NCBI GenBank assembly: GCA_005777185.1
Contig: SXNL01000007.1
Coordinates: 21,905-85,904 of the forward strand
DNA length: 64,000 bases
Direction of reading: 5' to 3'
Origin: Myxococcales bacterium
GTDB lineage: Bacteria; Myxococcota_A; Polyangia; Polyangiales; Polyangiaceae
Numbering within the stretch: position 1 is the first letter of the stretch; every line of letters starts with the position of its first letter. Of this stretch, positions 10,701 through 19,089 are shown one piece after another. Below the pieces are notes generated by a model. The model was not told where the DNA came from and searched no databases. It saw nothing but the letters and a program-made list of their open reading frames with translations. The position numbers were made by a program, and so were the translations under genes.

Positions 10701-12086
10701 GATCGCGTGCAGGAGCCGCCACCCAGGCGGGAGGTGCAGCGTCCCGGAGACCTGGTGGAAGTCGTGCGCCCAGCCGACGGCCGGCAGGTCGGGCCCTCCG
10801 GGAATGCGGCTGTCCGCCTCGACGACGATCTGACCGTGGCGCACCTCGACGCCCGTCTTCCCCGGGTCCTGCGTGTGCGTGATGAACTGGTCCTTGCCAC
10901 CTATCGCGACGCGCCCGAGGACCGAAGGCGCGCTCATGTCGATCCGCGTGTCGCGGTTCAGCGTGCCCGTCAGGGTGTCGCGCGCGGTGTAGCCGCGACC
11001 GTCGAAGTCGAGCCACAGCCTGCGGTCCAGGGTGAGCTGGTTGGGCGGCGGCTCCGCATCGCCGCGCCGCGTCTCGACCAGCTGGAGTGTATCCTGCACC
11101 TTCATCGGGTACGCGGGCAGGGTCTTCCACGCGTCGGGGAGGGTCGTCTGCTGCGGATCGATCGACACGACGCCCGCGACGGTCACGACGCGGAGATCCG
11201 GGCGCGCCTCGAAGACCCAGACCTCCTCGCCCTCGCGCCACGGTCCGTCGGGAGGCGGCCGCGAGAGCGCGTTCACCGGTCCGTCGCTGCGGGCCGCGAG
11301 CTGCAGCGTGAACACCCCGGGCCGGGCCTGCACGCGGAGCCTTCCGTCAGGCTCCAGGCGCGCCGGGATGGGGGATTCGAGCGACGTCGGGACGAAACCG
11401 GGCGGCAGCGCCCTGCCGGTCACGAGCTCGCGGTTCTTCCCCGACACGTGCATCTCGACGCGCGTGACGAGGGTGAGCGGGATGTCGTCGGTCACCTTGC
11501 GGTGGACCACGAGCTCCAGACGATCGCCCTCCTCGCCCGCGGCGCGCGCCTTCTGGAGCCAGACCGTGCCCGACGCGTCGCGGTTGGGCGCGGCGATCGC
11601 TTGGCCGCGCACGGTCAGCGACAGAAGGCCGGTCTCCTGCGGCACCTTGAGGGACCCGGGAAGCGAGTCCCACGTGAACGTCCCCGTGAGCGTCGCATCC
11701 CCGCGGGCGAGCTCGACGTGCGGCCCGTTCCTCTCGAACACGATGGCACGTGTCGCGCCGACCTGGACGCCTTCGGGCCAGCGCTTGCCGTCGCCGGGGA
11801 GCGGCACGGCGAGCCGCGGCGCGTCGACCCGCCAGCGCTGCGTGAACTTTCCGCCCTTGTCGTCGAGGACGAGGTCGAGCCGCGAGGGCCACGCACACCG
11901 CGTGAGGTCCGCCTTCCCCTCGAAGATGGCGCAGGTGGATCGCCCGTCGAGCGCCCAGCCCACCCACGGCTTCAGGGCATCGGGCACCCCCTTGGGATCG
12001 AGGCGGTCCGCGCGTGCAGGAAGCGGCGCGAGGAGCGACATCATCGCGACGACGAGGAGGAGGAACCGCCGGGCGACGCGTGTCAT
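7779..12086 (-). CDS. Large multi-domain membrane protein of unknown function (1,436 codons)
   Basis: MTRVARRFLLLVVAMMSLLAPLPARADRLDPKGVPDALKPW...; signal peptide, central and C-terminal TM clusters (LVLAAAIGRLYGPRWGGVAVVLLALTV; VVLFWSLLAILGVVAVVLG; GLVLLTAIALAILAAAIH). Confidence 0.8.
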   Translation of the reverse strand: MTRVARRFLLLVVAMMSLLAPLPARADRLDPKGVPDALKPWVGWALDGRSTCAIFEGKADLTRCAWPSRLDLVLDDKGGKFTQRWRVDAPRLAVPLPGDGKRWPEGVQVGATRAIVFERNGPHVELARGDATLTGTFTWDSLPGSLKVPQETGLLSLTVRGQAIAAPNRDASGTVWLQKARAAGEEGDRLELVVHRKVTDDIPLTLVTRVEMHVSGKNRELVTGRALPPGFVPTSLESPIPARLEPDGRLRVQARPGVFTLQLAARSDGPVNALSRPPPDGPWREGEEVWVFEARPDLRVVTVAGVVSIDPQQTTLPDAWKTLPAYPMKVQDTLQLVETRRGDAEPPPNQLTLDRRLWLDFDGRGYTARDTLTGTLNRDTRIDMSAPSVLGRVAIGGKDQFITHTQDPGKTGVEVRHGQIVVEADSRIPGGPDLPAVGWAHDFHQVSGTLHLPPGWRLLHAIGVDDASGTWLKHWSLLEIFLALVLAAAIGRLYGPRWGGVAVVLLALTVPEEGAPKWAWIPLLVSEALFRLVPEGWRLKTVFSVTRFASAILVALIALGFVVEHVREGIYPALANPNVAIGEGADVGGRFEATTGEERAPMEKSAPRPAHPKAQNTLDTIDAPTDQENAKRSPDQGAEKRGEHEQDATEALKDERARNREPASPPAVASAWGKKHGSLATRGYMQSNAQVYDPAAIVQTGPGLPRWSWTSLDLRWSGPVQAAQRMRLLLLSPRANLVLAIVRAVLLLFVVLRVLPFIARRLPGGWGSPGGPTPASHTVAASILLFGGLALSPHEARADKPDPKVLDDLSERLLRKPPCAPHCASSSHMTLETRGNDLRVRMAVDAAAETAVPLPGSLAQWTPREVLLDGHPAKGLVRVDGAVLWLLVPEGNHEVTLDGAFPDRETVQLPLPLRPHRVLADLQDWTVEGIHEDDLADENVQCTRIRAEGGKAAALQPGVLPPFVRVERTLQVGLDWQVDTRVIRTTPTGAAVVLEIPLLPGENVTTADVRVVGGKALVNMGPQVTEAAWHSVLEQRSPVRLFASRQTAWTEVWQVDVGPIWHASFGGIPPVRTQPTANVRVPTFRPWPGEEVLVALDRPAGVAGQTSTIDNSTLAVRPGLRATDVTLTVAMRSSRGGEHAITLPPGATLESLAVDGRTQPLRQEGARVLVPLVPGAQTLALTWREPAGIAPLFRVSPVDLGAPSVNATTRLEVPRGRWLLFAGGLDVGPVVLFWSLLAILGVVAVVLGRVRTTPLGWYDWLLLAIGLSQIPIVLGAVVVGWLLALGHRRTRANADTMRPWVFDLRQMGLVLLTAIALAILAAAIHEGLLGAPEMQVKGNGSTASSLVWFSDRSAATLTTPWVVSVPLLVYRAAMLAWALWIALALLGWLRWGWSAFGTGGLWKRSPPRPPPMPAGASAPQPGGPPAPAPAPTAPA

Positions 12087-12143
12087 CCACGAAGGCTCGA
12101 CCAATGGACCGCGGCGGTCAAGGGGCGGTGCTACCCTCCCCGC

Positions 12144-12782
12144 GTGCTCCTTCGCTTCGCAGCGGCCCTCACCGCGCTTGCGGCGGCAAGCTGCGCCCCC
12201 ACGCGCGCTCCTCCCCCCGGTCCGCCCCCGGCGGCGACCCGCGCGTCCGTCCCCGAGTATCCGCAGCGCCAGCCCCTCGCCGACGCGGCCGCGCCTCCGG
12301 ACGCCGCGATCCACCCCCGGAGCGACGCGGACGCGGGCACCCCTCTGCCCAGGCGCGCCTCGAGCACGTGCCCCGAGAGCTCCAGCTGGAACGGCAAGCT
12401 CTGCCGCGGCGCGGGGTTCGACGCCTGCCCCGCGGGCATGCACATGGAGGGCGACGCGTGCCTCGCCGCGGACGCGCCCGCTCCGCCGAGGAAGCCCCCG
12501 GCGAGGAAGCCGAGCCGCGACAAGCCCGAGCCGGCGCCGGAGCCGGAAGACGACGCAGACGACGACAGCTCGAGCGTCATGGGATCCGGCACGGGCGTCT
12601 CCTCCTGCGACAGGTTCCTCCAGCGTTACGCCGCGTGCAATGCGCTGCCGGCGCAGACCAAGGACGTGCTCGACGGGCTGGCGCGCGCGTGGCGCACCGT
12701 GGGCAGGGATCCGCGGCAGCGCGCCGCGATGCAGACCGCGTGCGCGCAGATGGAGCACACGCTTCGCTCGGCGTGCCCTTGA
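12144..12782 (+). CDS. Secreted lipoprotein, hypothetical
   Basis: GTG start; VLLRFAAALTALAAASCAPTRAPPPGPPP (lipobox AAASC); Pro/Lys/Asp-rich middle; C-terminal Cys-containing block SCDRFLQRYAACNALP...ACAQMEHTLRSACP. Confidence 0.7.
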   Translation: MLLRFAAALTALAAASCAPTRAPPPGPPPAATRASVPEYPQRQPLADAAAPPDAAIHPRSDADAGTPLPRRASSTCPESSSWNGKLCRGAGFDACPAGMHMEGDACLAADAPAPPRKPPARKPSRDKPEPAPEPEDDADDDSSSVMGSGTGVSSCDRFLQRYAACNALPAQTKDVLDGLARAWRTVGRDPRQRAAMQTACAQMEHTLRSACP

Positions 12783-12785
12783 AGG

Positions 12786-13841
12786 TCACGCGCCGTGTGG
12801 GCCTGTCTCCTCGAAGATCGCGCGGAGGAGCGGCACGCCCATTTTCCTCTCTCCGCGCGCGAGCTCCCAGACCGTCCGCTGCACGACGTCGTTCACGGGC
12901 GTGGCGATCCCGTGCTTCTTCCCGCGAGCCGTGATCTCACCGTTCAGGTAGTCGATCGCGGGGGGACGGCCGCGCTCGATCGCGGACAGCATCGAGCTCC
13001 GCATCCTGCGGAAGCGGAGGCCCACGGCGAGCAGCAAGCTGTGCTTCGCGAAGAGGCCGGGCGAGCCCGCGGCGGCCTTCTCCTCCTCCGTGAGCGCGAT
13101 CCAGTCGAGGTCGATCGTACCCGACACCTTCTCGAGCCGGATCTCCTCGGCGCGGGAGACCTCCACGACCTCGGTCATGATCTCGAGCGCCAGGCGCCTC
13201 ACGAAGCGGTTCGGCATGAGCGCGCCGAGCCGGTCGCCACCGAGCGTGCCCAAGGATGAGATGGCGCAGTTGATCGCGAGCTTGCTCCAGCGCTTGCCCG
13301 CCAGGTTATCGGTGATCTCGATGGGGCCGATCGCCTCGAGCGCGCGCGACAGCGGCTCGAGGGCCGGATCGGGCGCCTTCCCGCGCGCGAGCGAGCCGAG
13401 CGTGAACCCGCCCGCCGCCGTGCGATCGTACACCCCCGGGTCGAGCATGGCGGCCCCCCACGCGACGACGCCGCCGAGGACGCGGGCGGGGCCACAGATC
13501 TCCGCGACGCGATCCTCGCAGAGGCCGTTCTGGAAGCAGACCATCCTGCCGTCGTCGGCCAGCGCGGGGAGCGCCGTCCGGGCGGCTTCCTCGACCTGGG
13601 GCGGCTGCGTCGCGAGGAGGACATAGTCGAACGCGCGCGCCGGCACGCCGACCGAGATGGCGCCGCGCACGGTACGCCCGCCCCCCTCGCCGCGGAGCAC
13701 GAAGCCGTTCTTCTCGATCGCCGCGGCGATCTCCGTGTTGGTGGTGACGGCGGTGACGTCGTACCCCGTCTCGACGAGGCTCGCCGCGACGATGCCACCG
13801 ATGCCGCCGCAGCCCATGACGAGGAAGCGAGGTTCGCCCAT
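12786..13841 (-). CDS. 2-dehydropantoate 2-reductase (ApbA/PanE family)
   Basis: MGEPRFLVMGCGGIGGIVAASLVETGYDVTAVTTN...VLLATQPPQVEEA...MVCFQNGLCEDRVAEICG...KRWSKLAINCAISSLGTL. Confidence 0.85.
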   Translation of the reverse strand: MGEPRFLVMGCGGIGGIVAASLVETGYDVTAVTTNTEIAAAIEKNGFVLRGEGGGRTVRGAISVGVPARAFDYVLLATQPPQVEEAARTALPALADDGRMVCFQNGLCEDRVAEICGPARVLGGVVAWGAAMLDPGVYDRTAAGGFTLGSLARGKAPDPALEPLSRALEAIGPIEITDNLAGKRWSKLAINCAISSLGTLGGDRLGALMPNRFVRRLALEIMTEVVEVSRAEEIRLEKVSGTIDLDWIALTEEEKAAAGSPGLFAKHSLLLAVGLRFRRMRSSMLSAIERGRPPAIDYLNGEITARGKKHGIATPVNDVVQRTVWELARGERKMGVPLLRAIFEETGPHGA

Positions 13842-13890
13842 GCGTGGTGGCGGTGTAGCACCAACGCGGGCGGGCTGGTACGGTGTGCCG

Positions 13891-14742
13891 ATGCTCGGGC
13901 GTGGCCTCACGGGGATCGCCGGCCGGCCCTTCGTCGATCTGGAGCCCTTCATCGACCTGACGGCCCTCGCCTCCCTCGACGACGAGATCTGCTATGCGCT
14001 CGCGCAGATCCCGACCGACTACACGGGGGGCTGCCACCGTTCGATGGGCATCATGCCCGAGGCCTTCGCCAAGGAGCCCTGGGCGGACCACGGCGAGGTC
14101 ATCCGCGCGATGACCGACAGGGAGTTCCTCGTCTTCGCGTCGCTCTCCGACGCGCCGCATCTCCTCGACCCCGCGCGCCGCGCGGAGTTGACGTTCGGGG
14201 AGGAGCGTGCTGTACCGCTCTCGCGGCGCCAGATGCTGCACCTGGAGATGAAGCACGGCGTGTACTTCCCGTGGAAGGTCTACGTCGAGCTGATGCCTGG
14301 CGGCCCGTGGGAAAAGAAGAGCGATCCCGCGGGGAAGCGGTGGACGCGGGACGCCCTCGTGCACCTCCCGCGCACCGTGGAGTTCGTGCGGCGGCTCCCC
14401 TTCGCGAGCGTCGGGAGCGTGAAGCTCCTCGGCCTACGCGCCAACGATCACGGCACCGTCCACCGGGATGCGGATCCGGCCGTGAAGACGACGGTCGACC
14501 CGTTCATCACCTTCTGCCCGGGCCGCAAGAAGAGGCTGTTCCTGTGGGACGACGTGGAAGGGACGCGCACGCACATCGACGCGCGCGCTTTCTGGTTCAA
14601 CGACAGCGACTACCACGGGGTCGAGGCGGATCCCTGGTTCCGCTACTCGATCCGCGTCGATGGCGCCTTCGCCGGGGGATTCCTCGAGCGAGCCCTCGGC
14701 TCGCTCAACGCCGGATCGGCAGCGACTTCGACGCGGGGTTGA
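13891..14742 (+). CDS. Hypothetical protein, possible 2OG-Fe(II)-oxygenase-like fold
   Basis: MLGRGLTGIAGRPFVDLEPFIDLTALASLDDEICYALAQIPTDYTGGCHRSMG...; HRDADP ... YHGVEADPWFRYSIRVDG resembles an HxD...H...R facial triad plus 2OG-binding Arg. Confidence 0.55.
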   Translation: MLGRGLTGIAGRPFVDLEPFIDLTALASLDDEICYALAQIPTDYTGGCHRSMGIMPEAFAKEPWADHGEVIRAMTDREFLVFASLSDAPHLLDPARRAELTFGEERAVPLSRRQMLHLEMKHGVYFPWKVYVELMPGGPWEKKSDPAGKRWTRDALVHLPRTVEFVRRLPFASVGSVKLLGLRANDHGTVHRDADPAVKTTVDPFITFCPGRKKRLFLWDDVEGTRTHIDARAFWFNDSDYHGVEADPWFRYSIRVDGAFAGGFLERALGSLNAGSAATSTRG

Positions 14743-16024
14743 AGGCTGGCATGCCGAGGCCGATCCCCGCCGCCTGCTCGCCGATGCCGACCGTGCCGGC
14801 GAACGTGGGCGTGGCCGACGCCATGTCGACGACGTGCGACAGCGCGTTCTTGCCGGCGACCTCGGCGCTCAGCCAGCCCGCGCCCGCGTTGGCGAACGCG
14901 AGGCCGTGGAAGGTGCCGCCCGCCGGAGGCGCCACGCTGCCCGTCGGAGGCGCGTCGACCTCGCCCATCATGGCCGAGATGAACGCGGCGTCGTAGCGAA
15001 GCGCGCCTGGCCCGGTGTCCTGCGTGATCCAGAGGCTCCCGGTGGCGTCGAACGCCAGGCCGGAGGGCCGCGTGAGGCCCGTCGCGACGCCGCGCAGGAG
15101 CGCGCGCGGCGCCGGGTTCGAGGCCGTGAGCGTGGCCGCCGCATAGAGGGCCACGCCCGCCGGATCCCTGAGGCTGACGAGCAGGTTGCCGGCCGCGTCG
15201 AAGGCGACGGCACGCGGCGTCCCATCGACGCGGATCGCGCGCCGCCTCGTGGGTGTTCCGTACACCACGTCCCCGTAATGGACGACCTCGCGCGATCCCG
15301 CCGCGCAGATCCACAGATCACCCCTCGCGTCGAACGCCATGCCCTGGGGCGTGTCGAGGTTCGTGATGGTCTTCGAGGGGACCATCACCTTGCTGGATCC
15401 GAGCTCGTCCATCGGCACGAGGATGGCCCGGCCCTCCTTGGAGAGAGCGACCCACATGTTGCCGCGCGGATCGAACGCCACCGCGTCGGGGCTGCTGCCC
15501 TTCGGCGCCGCGAGCTCGAGGCCGGGCGCGGCGTGGCGCACGAGCTCGTCGTCGCTGAACGCCACCACGCGATCGGCCGCGGCGAGCGGCACCCAGAGGC
15601 GACCGCTCGCGGGCTCGAGCCCGAAGCGAACCTCGACCTTCGCGCCGCGCGCGGTCACGCGGGCGGGGCTCCCCACGACGACGCCGCTCCAGACCGCGTC
15701 CACGACCGCCTGCGGGACGCGCGTACGACGGTCGGCGATCCGCACGTTGTACTCGCCCTCTGGCAGGCGAGAGAGCACAGATCCCTTCCGGATGGTCGTG
15801 CTGAACTTGTTGGGCCCCGTCACGAGGATCTCGGGATCCACGCCCGGGGGGCCCTCCACCGAGATCGTCAGGGTCGGTCCCGGGTCGGCCGGTCCACACC
15901 CCGTGGCGATCGCGCCCAGGATCAACCACGTGACGCCGAGAGCGCCAGCGCGTTGACGCGCGGTCGAGGCCGGCGTGCAGGATCTCCGGTCGGTCAGGCT
16001 CTTCTTCGGGTGCAGCTGGCTCAT
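14705..16024 (-). CDS. Lipoprotein with NHL/SMP-30-like beta-propeller repeats
   Basis: Lipobox-like LILGAIATGCGP; repeats PDAVAFDPRGNMWVALSKEG / PQGMAFDARGDLWICAAGS / PRAVAFDAAGNLLVSLRDP / PSGLAFDATGSLWITQDTG. Confidence 0.8.
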   Translation of the reverse strand: MSQLHPKKSLTDRRSCTPASTARQRAGALGVTWLILGAIATGCGPADPGPTLTISVEGPPGVDPEILVTGPNKFSTTIRKGSVLSRLPEGEYNVRIADRRTRVPQAVVDAVWSGVVVGSPARVTARGAKVEVRFGLEPASGRLWVPLAAADRVVAFSDDELVRHAAPGLELAAPKGSSPDAVAFDPRGNMWVALSKEGRAILVPMDELGSSKVMVPSKTITNLDTPQGMAFDARGDLWICAAGSREVVHYGDVVYGTPTRRRAIRVDGTPRAVAFDAAGNLLVSLRDPAGVALYAAATLTASNPAPRALLRGVATGLTRPSGLAFDATGSLWITQDTGPGALRYDAAFISAMMGEVDAPPTGSVAPPAGGTFHGLAFANAGAGWLSAEVAGKNALSHVVDMASATPTFAGTVGIGEQAAGIGLGMPAFNPASKSLPIRR

Positions 16025-16135
16025 GCCCAGCACGCGTAGCGAGGACCGTGCCGCGCTGTCGTCAGCGCTTCGACACGCGGCGGAACGAGGACGTCCTTCG
16101 GGGAATCGCACCCCTTCGCCCCGCGAGACGAGGGC

Positions 16136-17404
16136 CTACAGGTTCCTCTTGGCCTCGGGAGGCGTGTTCTTGTGCTGCAGGATCAATTTGCGGATGGCCT
16201 GGTTGCGGCGAACCATCGGCTGCTTGGCGAGGTGCGCGAGGATCGTCGGCGGCGTCGCGGGGAACCGCGCGAGGTTGCGGATGAACACGATCGATCCGTA
16301 CTGGCGCGACGCGAGCGCCTGCGTCGTGCGACCGTCGAACGTGCAGCCGATGAGGAGCGCGAGGCACCGCCCCTCGGTCTTCACGATGAGCTCGACGCGC
16401 TCGTCCGGCTGGGCCATCCGCGTGAAGCGCGCGCGCAGGATGCCGCGGGCGCGCGTCCGCGTCAGCTGGGGGACGTCGCGGTCCATCGCCGTACGGAAGA
16501 TCTCGACCATCCGCTTGTGCTGGAGGATGCGCCGGAGGAGCGCCTCCGACGTGTGCGTGTTTCGCACGAGCCGGCGCTGGATGCCGCCGTCCTGGACGAA
16601 CTGAGGCTTCTTGGCGAGCAGGTCGAGCCCGGCGCTCGTCCCGTGCCACGTCGCGACGAACCGCGCCTGCGCGAAGCCGACGAGCCCGTTGGCGAGCAGG
16701 GCCGCGATGACCGAGGGGTCCGGATCGAACGCCAGCGCGAACAGGTCCTGCGGCGACGCCGTGAGGGCCATGTGGGCCCGCGTCTGCGCCTCCAGCGGGC
16801 CGAACTTCATCGCGAACGTCTTCCGGTAGTTCTGCGGTTCGAGCACGCCTGCCGCGCGATCCTCCATGATCTCCGCCGCGCGCTGCGATCGGACCTCCTC
16901 GTCCTCGACGGCGGCGGCTGCCCCCTCGTCGTCCGCGTCCACCTCCTCGGTGACCGCGCCCGCGTCTTCCGCGCCTTCGCTCGCGCTCCAGGCCTTGCTG
17001 CCCCCGTCTTCTTCGCCCTCCCCCGCGCCCCCGAGGTCGGCGATCGGCTCCTCGCCCGTGGGCCACTCCTTCTCGAACCCCCGCATCCACGCGGCGTCCT
17101 CGCCCCCCTCGCCGAGATCGCTCACGTCCTGCACCGTCGGCGGGCCCCCCGTCGCGGCGACCATCGGGCGCCAGCTCTTCCGGCGCGCCCGCAGCGGCGT
17201 CGCGCCCGGGATCTCCACGGCCCCCTTCTCGGCGAGGCTGTCCACGATCGACTCCACGCGCTGCGGCTGGATGCCGGTCAGATCCCCGAGGTCCTCGAGC
17301 GAGAGCCGCCCGTCGATTCGCGTGAGCACGAAGTTCTCCTCGGAGGTGAGCTCGAGCTGCGAGGCGTCGGTCGGGATGCGCTGGGGGCGATCTGTGGGGG
17401 GCAC
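16136..17404 (-). CDS. Hypothetical protein with N-terminal winged-helix-like segment, acidic linker and helical C-terminal repeats
   Basis: MPPTDRPQRIPTDASQLELTSEENFVLTRIDGRLSLEDLGDLTGIQPQRVESIVDSLAEKGAVEI... acidic Ala/Glu linker ... helical repeat region ...MVRRNQAIRKLILQHKNTPPEAKRNL. Confidence 0.7.
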   Translation of the reverse strand: MPPTDRPQRIPTDASQLELTSEENFVLTRIDGRLSLEDLGDLTGIQPQRVESIVDSLAEKGAVEIPGATPLRARRKSWRPMVAATGGPPTVQDVSDLGEGGEDAAWMRGFEKEWPTGEEPIADLGGAGEGEEDGGSKAWSASEGAEDAGAVTEEVDADDEGAAAAVEDEEVRSQRAAEIMEDRAAGVLEPQNYRKTFAMKFGPLEAQTRAHMALTASPQDLFALAFDPDPSVIAALLANGLVGFAQARFVATWHGTSAGLDLLAKKPQFVQDGGIQRRLVRNTHTSEALLRRILQHKRMVEIFRTAMDRDVPQLTRTRARGILRARFTRMAQPDERVELIVKTEGRCLALLIGCTFDGRTTQALASRQYGSIVFIRNLARFPATPPTILAHLAKQPMVRRNQAIRKLILQHKNTPPEAKRNL

Positions 17405-17408
17405 GCGT

Positions 17409-18095
17409 CTACTTTCGCGAGAGGGCCAGATCCATCGTAGCGCGCCTCTTGGATCGTTTCCCGCGCGGCGTGGGAGGGATGTACGCCGACAGGTACGCGA
17501 GCAGCGCCTTCTTGGTTTCCTCGAGGAGCCGCGGTCCGATCTTCCGGCGGTGGGCGGCCACCGCGAGCATCGCCGACACGAGCTCGACGGTGAACGTGGT
17601 CACGACCCTCGCGTCCCCCGCCGACATGGCGGGCGCGTGGTGCAGCACCACGGCCTCGAGCCGCATCGCGTTCTCGCGGTTGAGCGCCTCGCCCTCGACG
17701 AGGAGCTGATCGGTCATGTGGAGGGTCCGGAACACCGCGCGAAACGCGGGCTCCGTCTCGTGGAAGCGCGCGTACATGTCCACGCCACGCGAGATGAGCT
17801 CCTCCCACGGTGTCCCGAGGACGTCCTCGCTCAGGAGCCCGGCGAAGAGCGCGCGGGACTTCTCGAGGTACGACGCGATGAGGGCCTCGAGGAGGGCGCG
17901 CTTGTTCGGGAAGAACCGGTAGACGCTCCCGATCGACGTGCGGGCCCGCTCGGCCACGGCCTCCGTGGTCGCTGCCTCGTACCCGACCTCCGCGAACACG
18001 TGCGCGGCCGCGTCGAGGATGCGCGCCCGCCGCTCGCGGCTCCGCGACTGGAGGGGGACGGCGCGGGGGGGGGAGGACGGCATCGCGGGAGCCAT
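17409..18095 (-). CDS. TetR-family transcriptional regulator
   Basis: RERRARILDAAAHVFAEVGYEAATTEAVAERARTSIGSVYRFFPNKRALLEALIASYLEK: canonical TetR HTH. Confidence 0.92.
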   Translation of the reverse strand: MAPAMPSSPPRAVPLQSRSRERRARILDAAAHVFAEVGYEAATTEAVAERARTSIGSVYRFFPNKRALLEALIASYLEKSRALFAGLLSEDVLGTPWEELISRGVDMYARFHETEPAFRAVFRTLHMTDQLLVEGEALNRENAMRLEAVVLHHAPAMSAGDARVVTTFTVELVSAMLAVAAHRRKIGPRLLEETKKALLAYLSAYIPPTPRGKRSKRRATMDLALSRK

Positions 18096-18116
18096 TGTCG
18101 CACAGGCGGCGCGCGG

Positions 18117-18138
18117 AACATGAGGAAAACCTCACGTT
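18117..18138. promoter_or_regulatory. Candidate TetR operator AACATGAG-GAAAAC-CTCACGTT
   Basis: Inverted repeat (7 of 8 bp per arm) with 6-bp spacer between the TetR start (18095, -) and GST start (18185, +); matches the two sites at 20582-20603 and 20612-20633. Confidence 0.65.
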
Positions 18139-18184
18139 CCGTGGCGGGTGTCGGCCGCCCGACGTCCGCTGCTACGCTCCTGCC

Positions 18185-18964
18185 GTGCACCGTCTGATCA
18201 CCATCCGCTTCTCCCACTACAACGAGAAGGCGCGCTGGGCGCTCGATCGTTGCCGCGTCCCCTACCGGGAGGAGGCGTACATGCCGACCTTCCACTTCCT
18301 GCCCACGCTGGCGCTCGCGATCCGGTACGGGCTCGGAAGGAGCGACGTCGCGTCCACGCCCTTCTCGACCCCGGCCCTCGTCACGGACGGCGGTGAATGC
18401 CTTCGCGACTCGTCCGACATCGTGCGCTGGGTCTCCGATCGACACGCCGGCGGGGCGCTCCATCCGACGGACGAGGCCGCCGCGCTCGAGCGTCGCTTCC
18501 ACGACGAGCTTGGACCCCACGCGCGCCGCGTGGCGTACTTCCATGCCTTCAGGGATCCGTCGCTGCTGGGCAAGATGGCGGATCACAACGTCGGGCGCAC
18601 GCAGGCCACGTTGTTCAAGGCGCTCCAGCCCTTCGCGAAGGCCGGCATCCAGAAGGGCCTCCGCGTGACGCCGGAGGGGGCGGCGCGCTCGACCGCGAAG
18701 GTCCGCGCGATCTTCGACGAGATCGGCGTGCGCGTTCGCGGGAGACGCTACCTCGTGGGGGACACCTTCACCGCGGCGGATCTCGCCTTCGCGTGCATGG
18801 CCGCGCCTGCGCTCCTGCCGAGCCCGGCGGAGGGGTACGCCGCGTGGTTCCCGCCGATCGACGAGGTGCCACGGGCGGTCGGCGATCTCGTGCGCGAGCT
18901 ACGGGCGAGCGAAGCGGGGGCGTACGCGCTGCGGATGTTCGCGACGGAGCGGCGCCCGGGTTGA
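18185..18964 (+). CDS. Glutathione S-transferase family protein
   Basis: VHRLITIRFSHYNEKARWALDRCRVPYREEAYMPTFHF...TPALVTDGGECLRDSSDIVRWVSDR...YLVGDTFTAADLAFACMAAPALLP. Confidence 0.85.
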   Translation: MHRLITIRFSHYNEKARWALDRCRVPYREEAYMPTFHFLPTLALAIRYGLGRSDVASTPFSTPALVTDGGECLRDSSDIVRWVSDRHAGGALHPTDEAAALERRFHDELGPHARRVAYFHAFRDPSLLGKMADHNVGRTQATLFKALQPFAKAGIQKGLRVTPEGAARSTAKVRAIFDEIGVRVRGRRYLVGDTFTAADLAFACMAAPALLPSPAEGYAAWFPPIDEVPRAVGDLVRELRASEAGAYALRMFATERRPG

Positions 18965-19089
18965 GCCGGCCGGCGGACACCGGGCACGGACTGCTCGAGG
19001 TCCCCATCGACGGCACCGCTTCCCGCGGGTGATCGCGCGGTACGCCCGCATGCCAGCCGTCGGCGCGTCCTCGCGCGCGTCCTCCGCGC

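Noticed and set aside
7608-12782. Uninterrupted 1,724-aa plus-strand ORF antisense to the large membrane protein
   Set aside because: Arg/Glu/Asp/Pro-rich low-complexity translation without recognisable domains; a typical antisense open frame in very high-GC3 DNA. Only its 3' end (12144..12782) is a real gene, with lipobox and Cys pattern.
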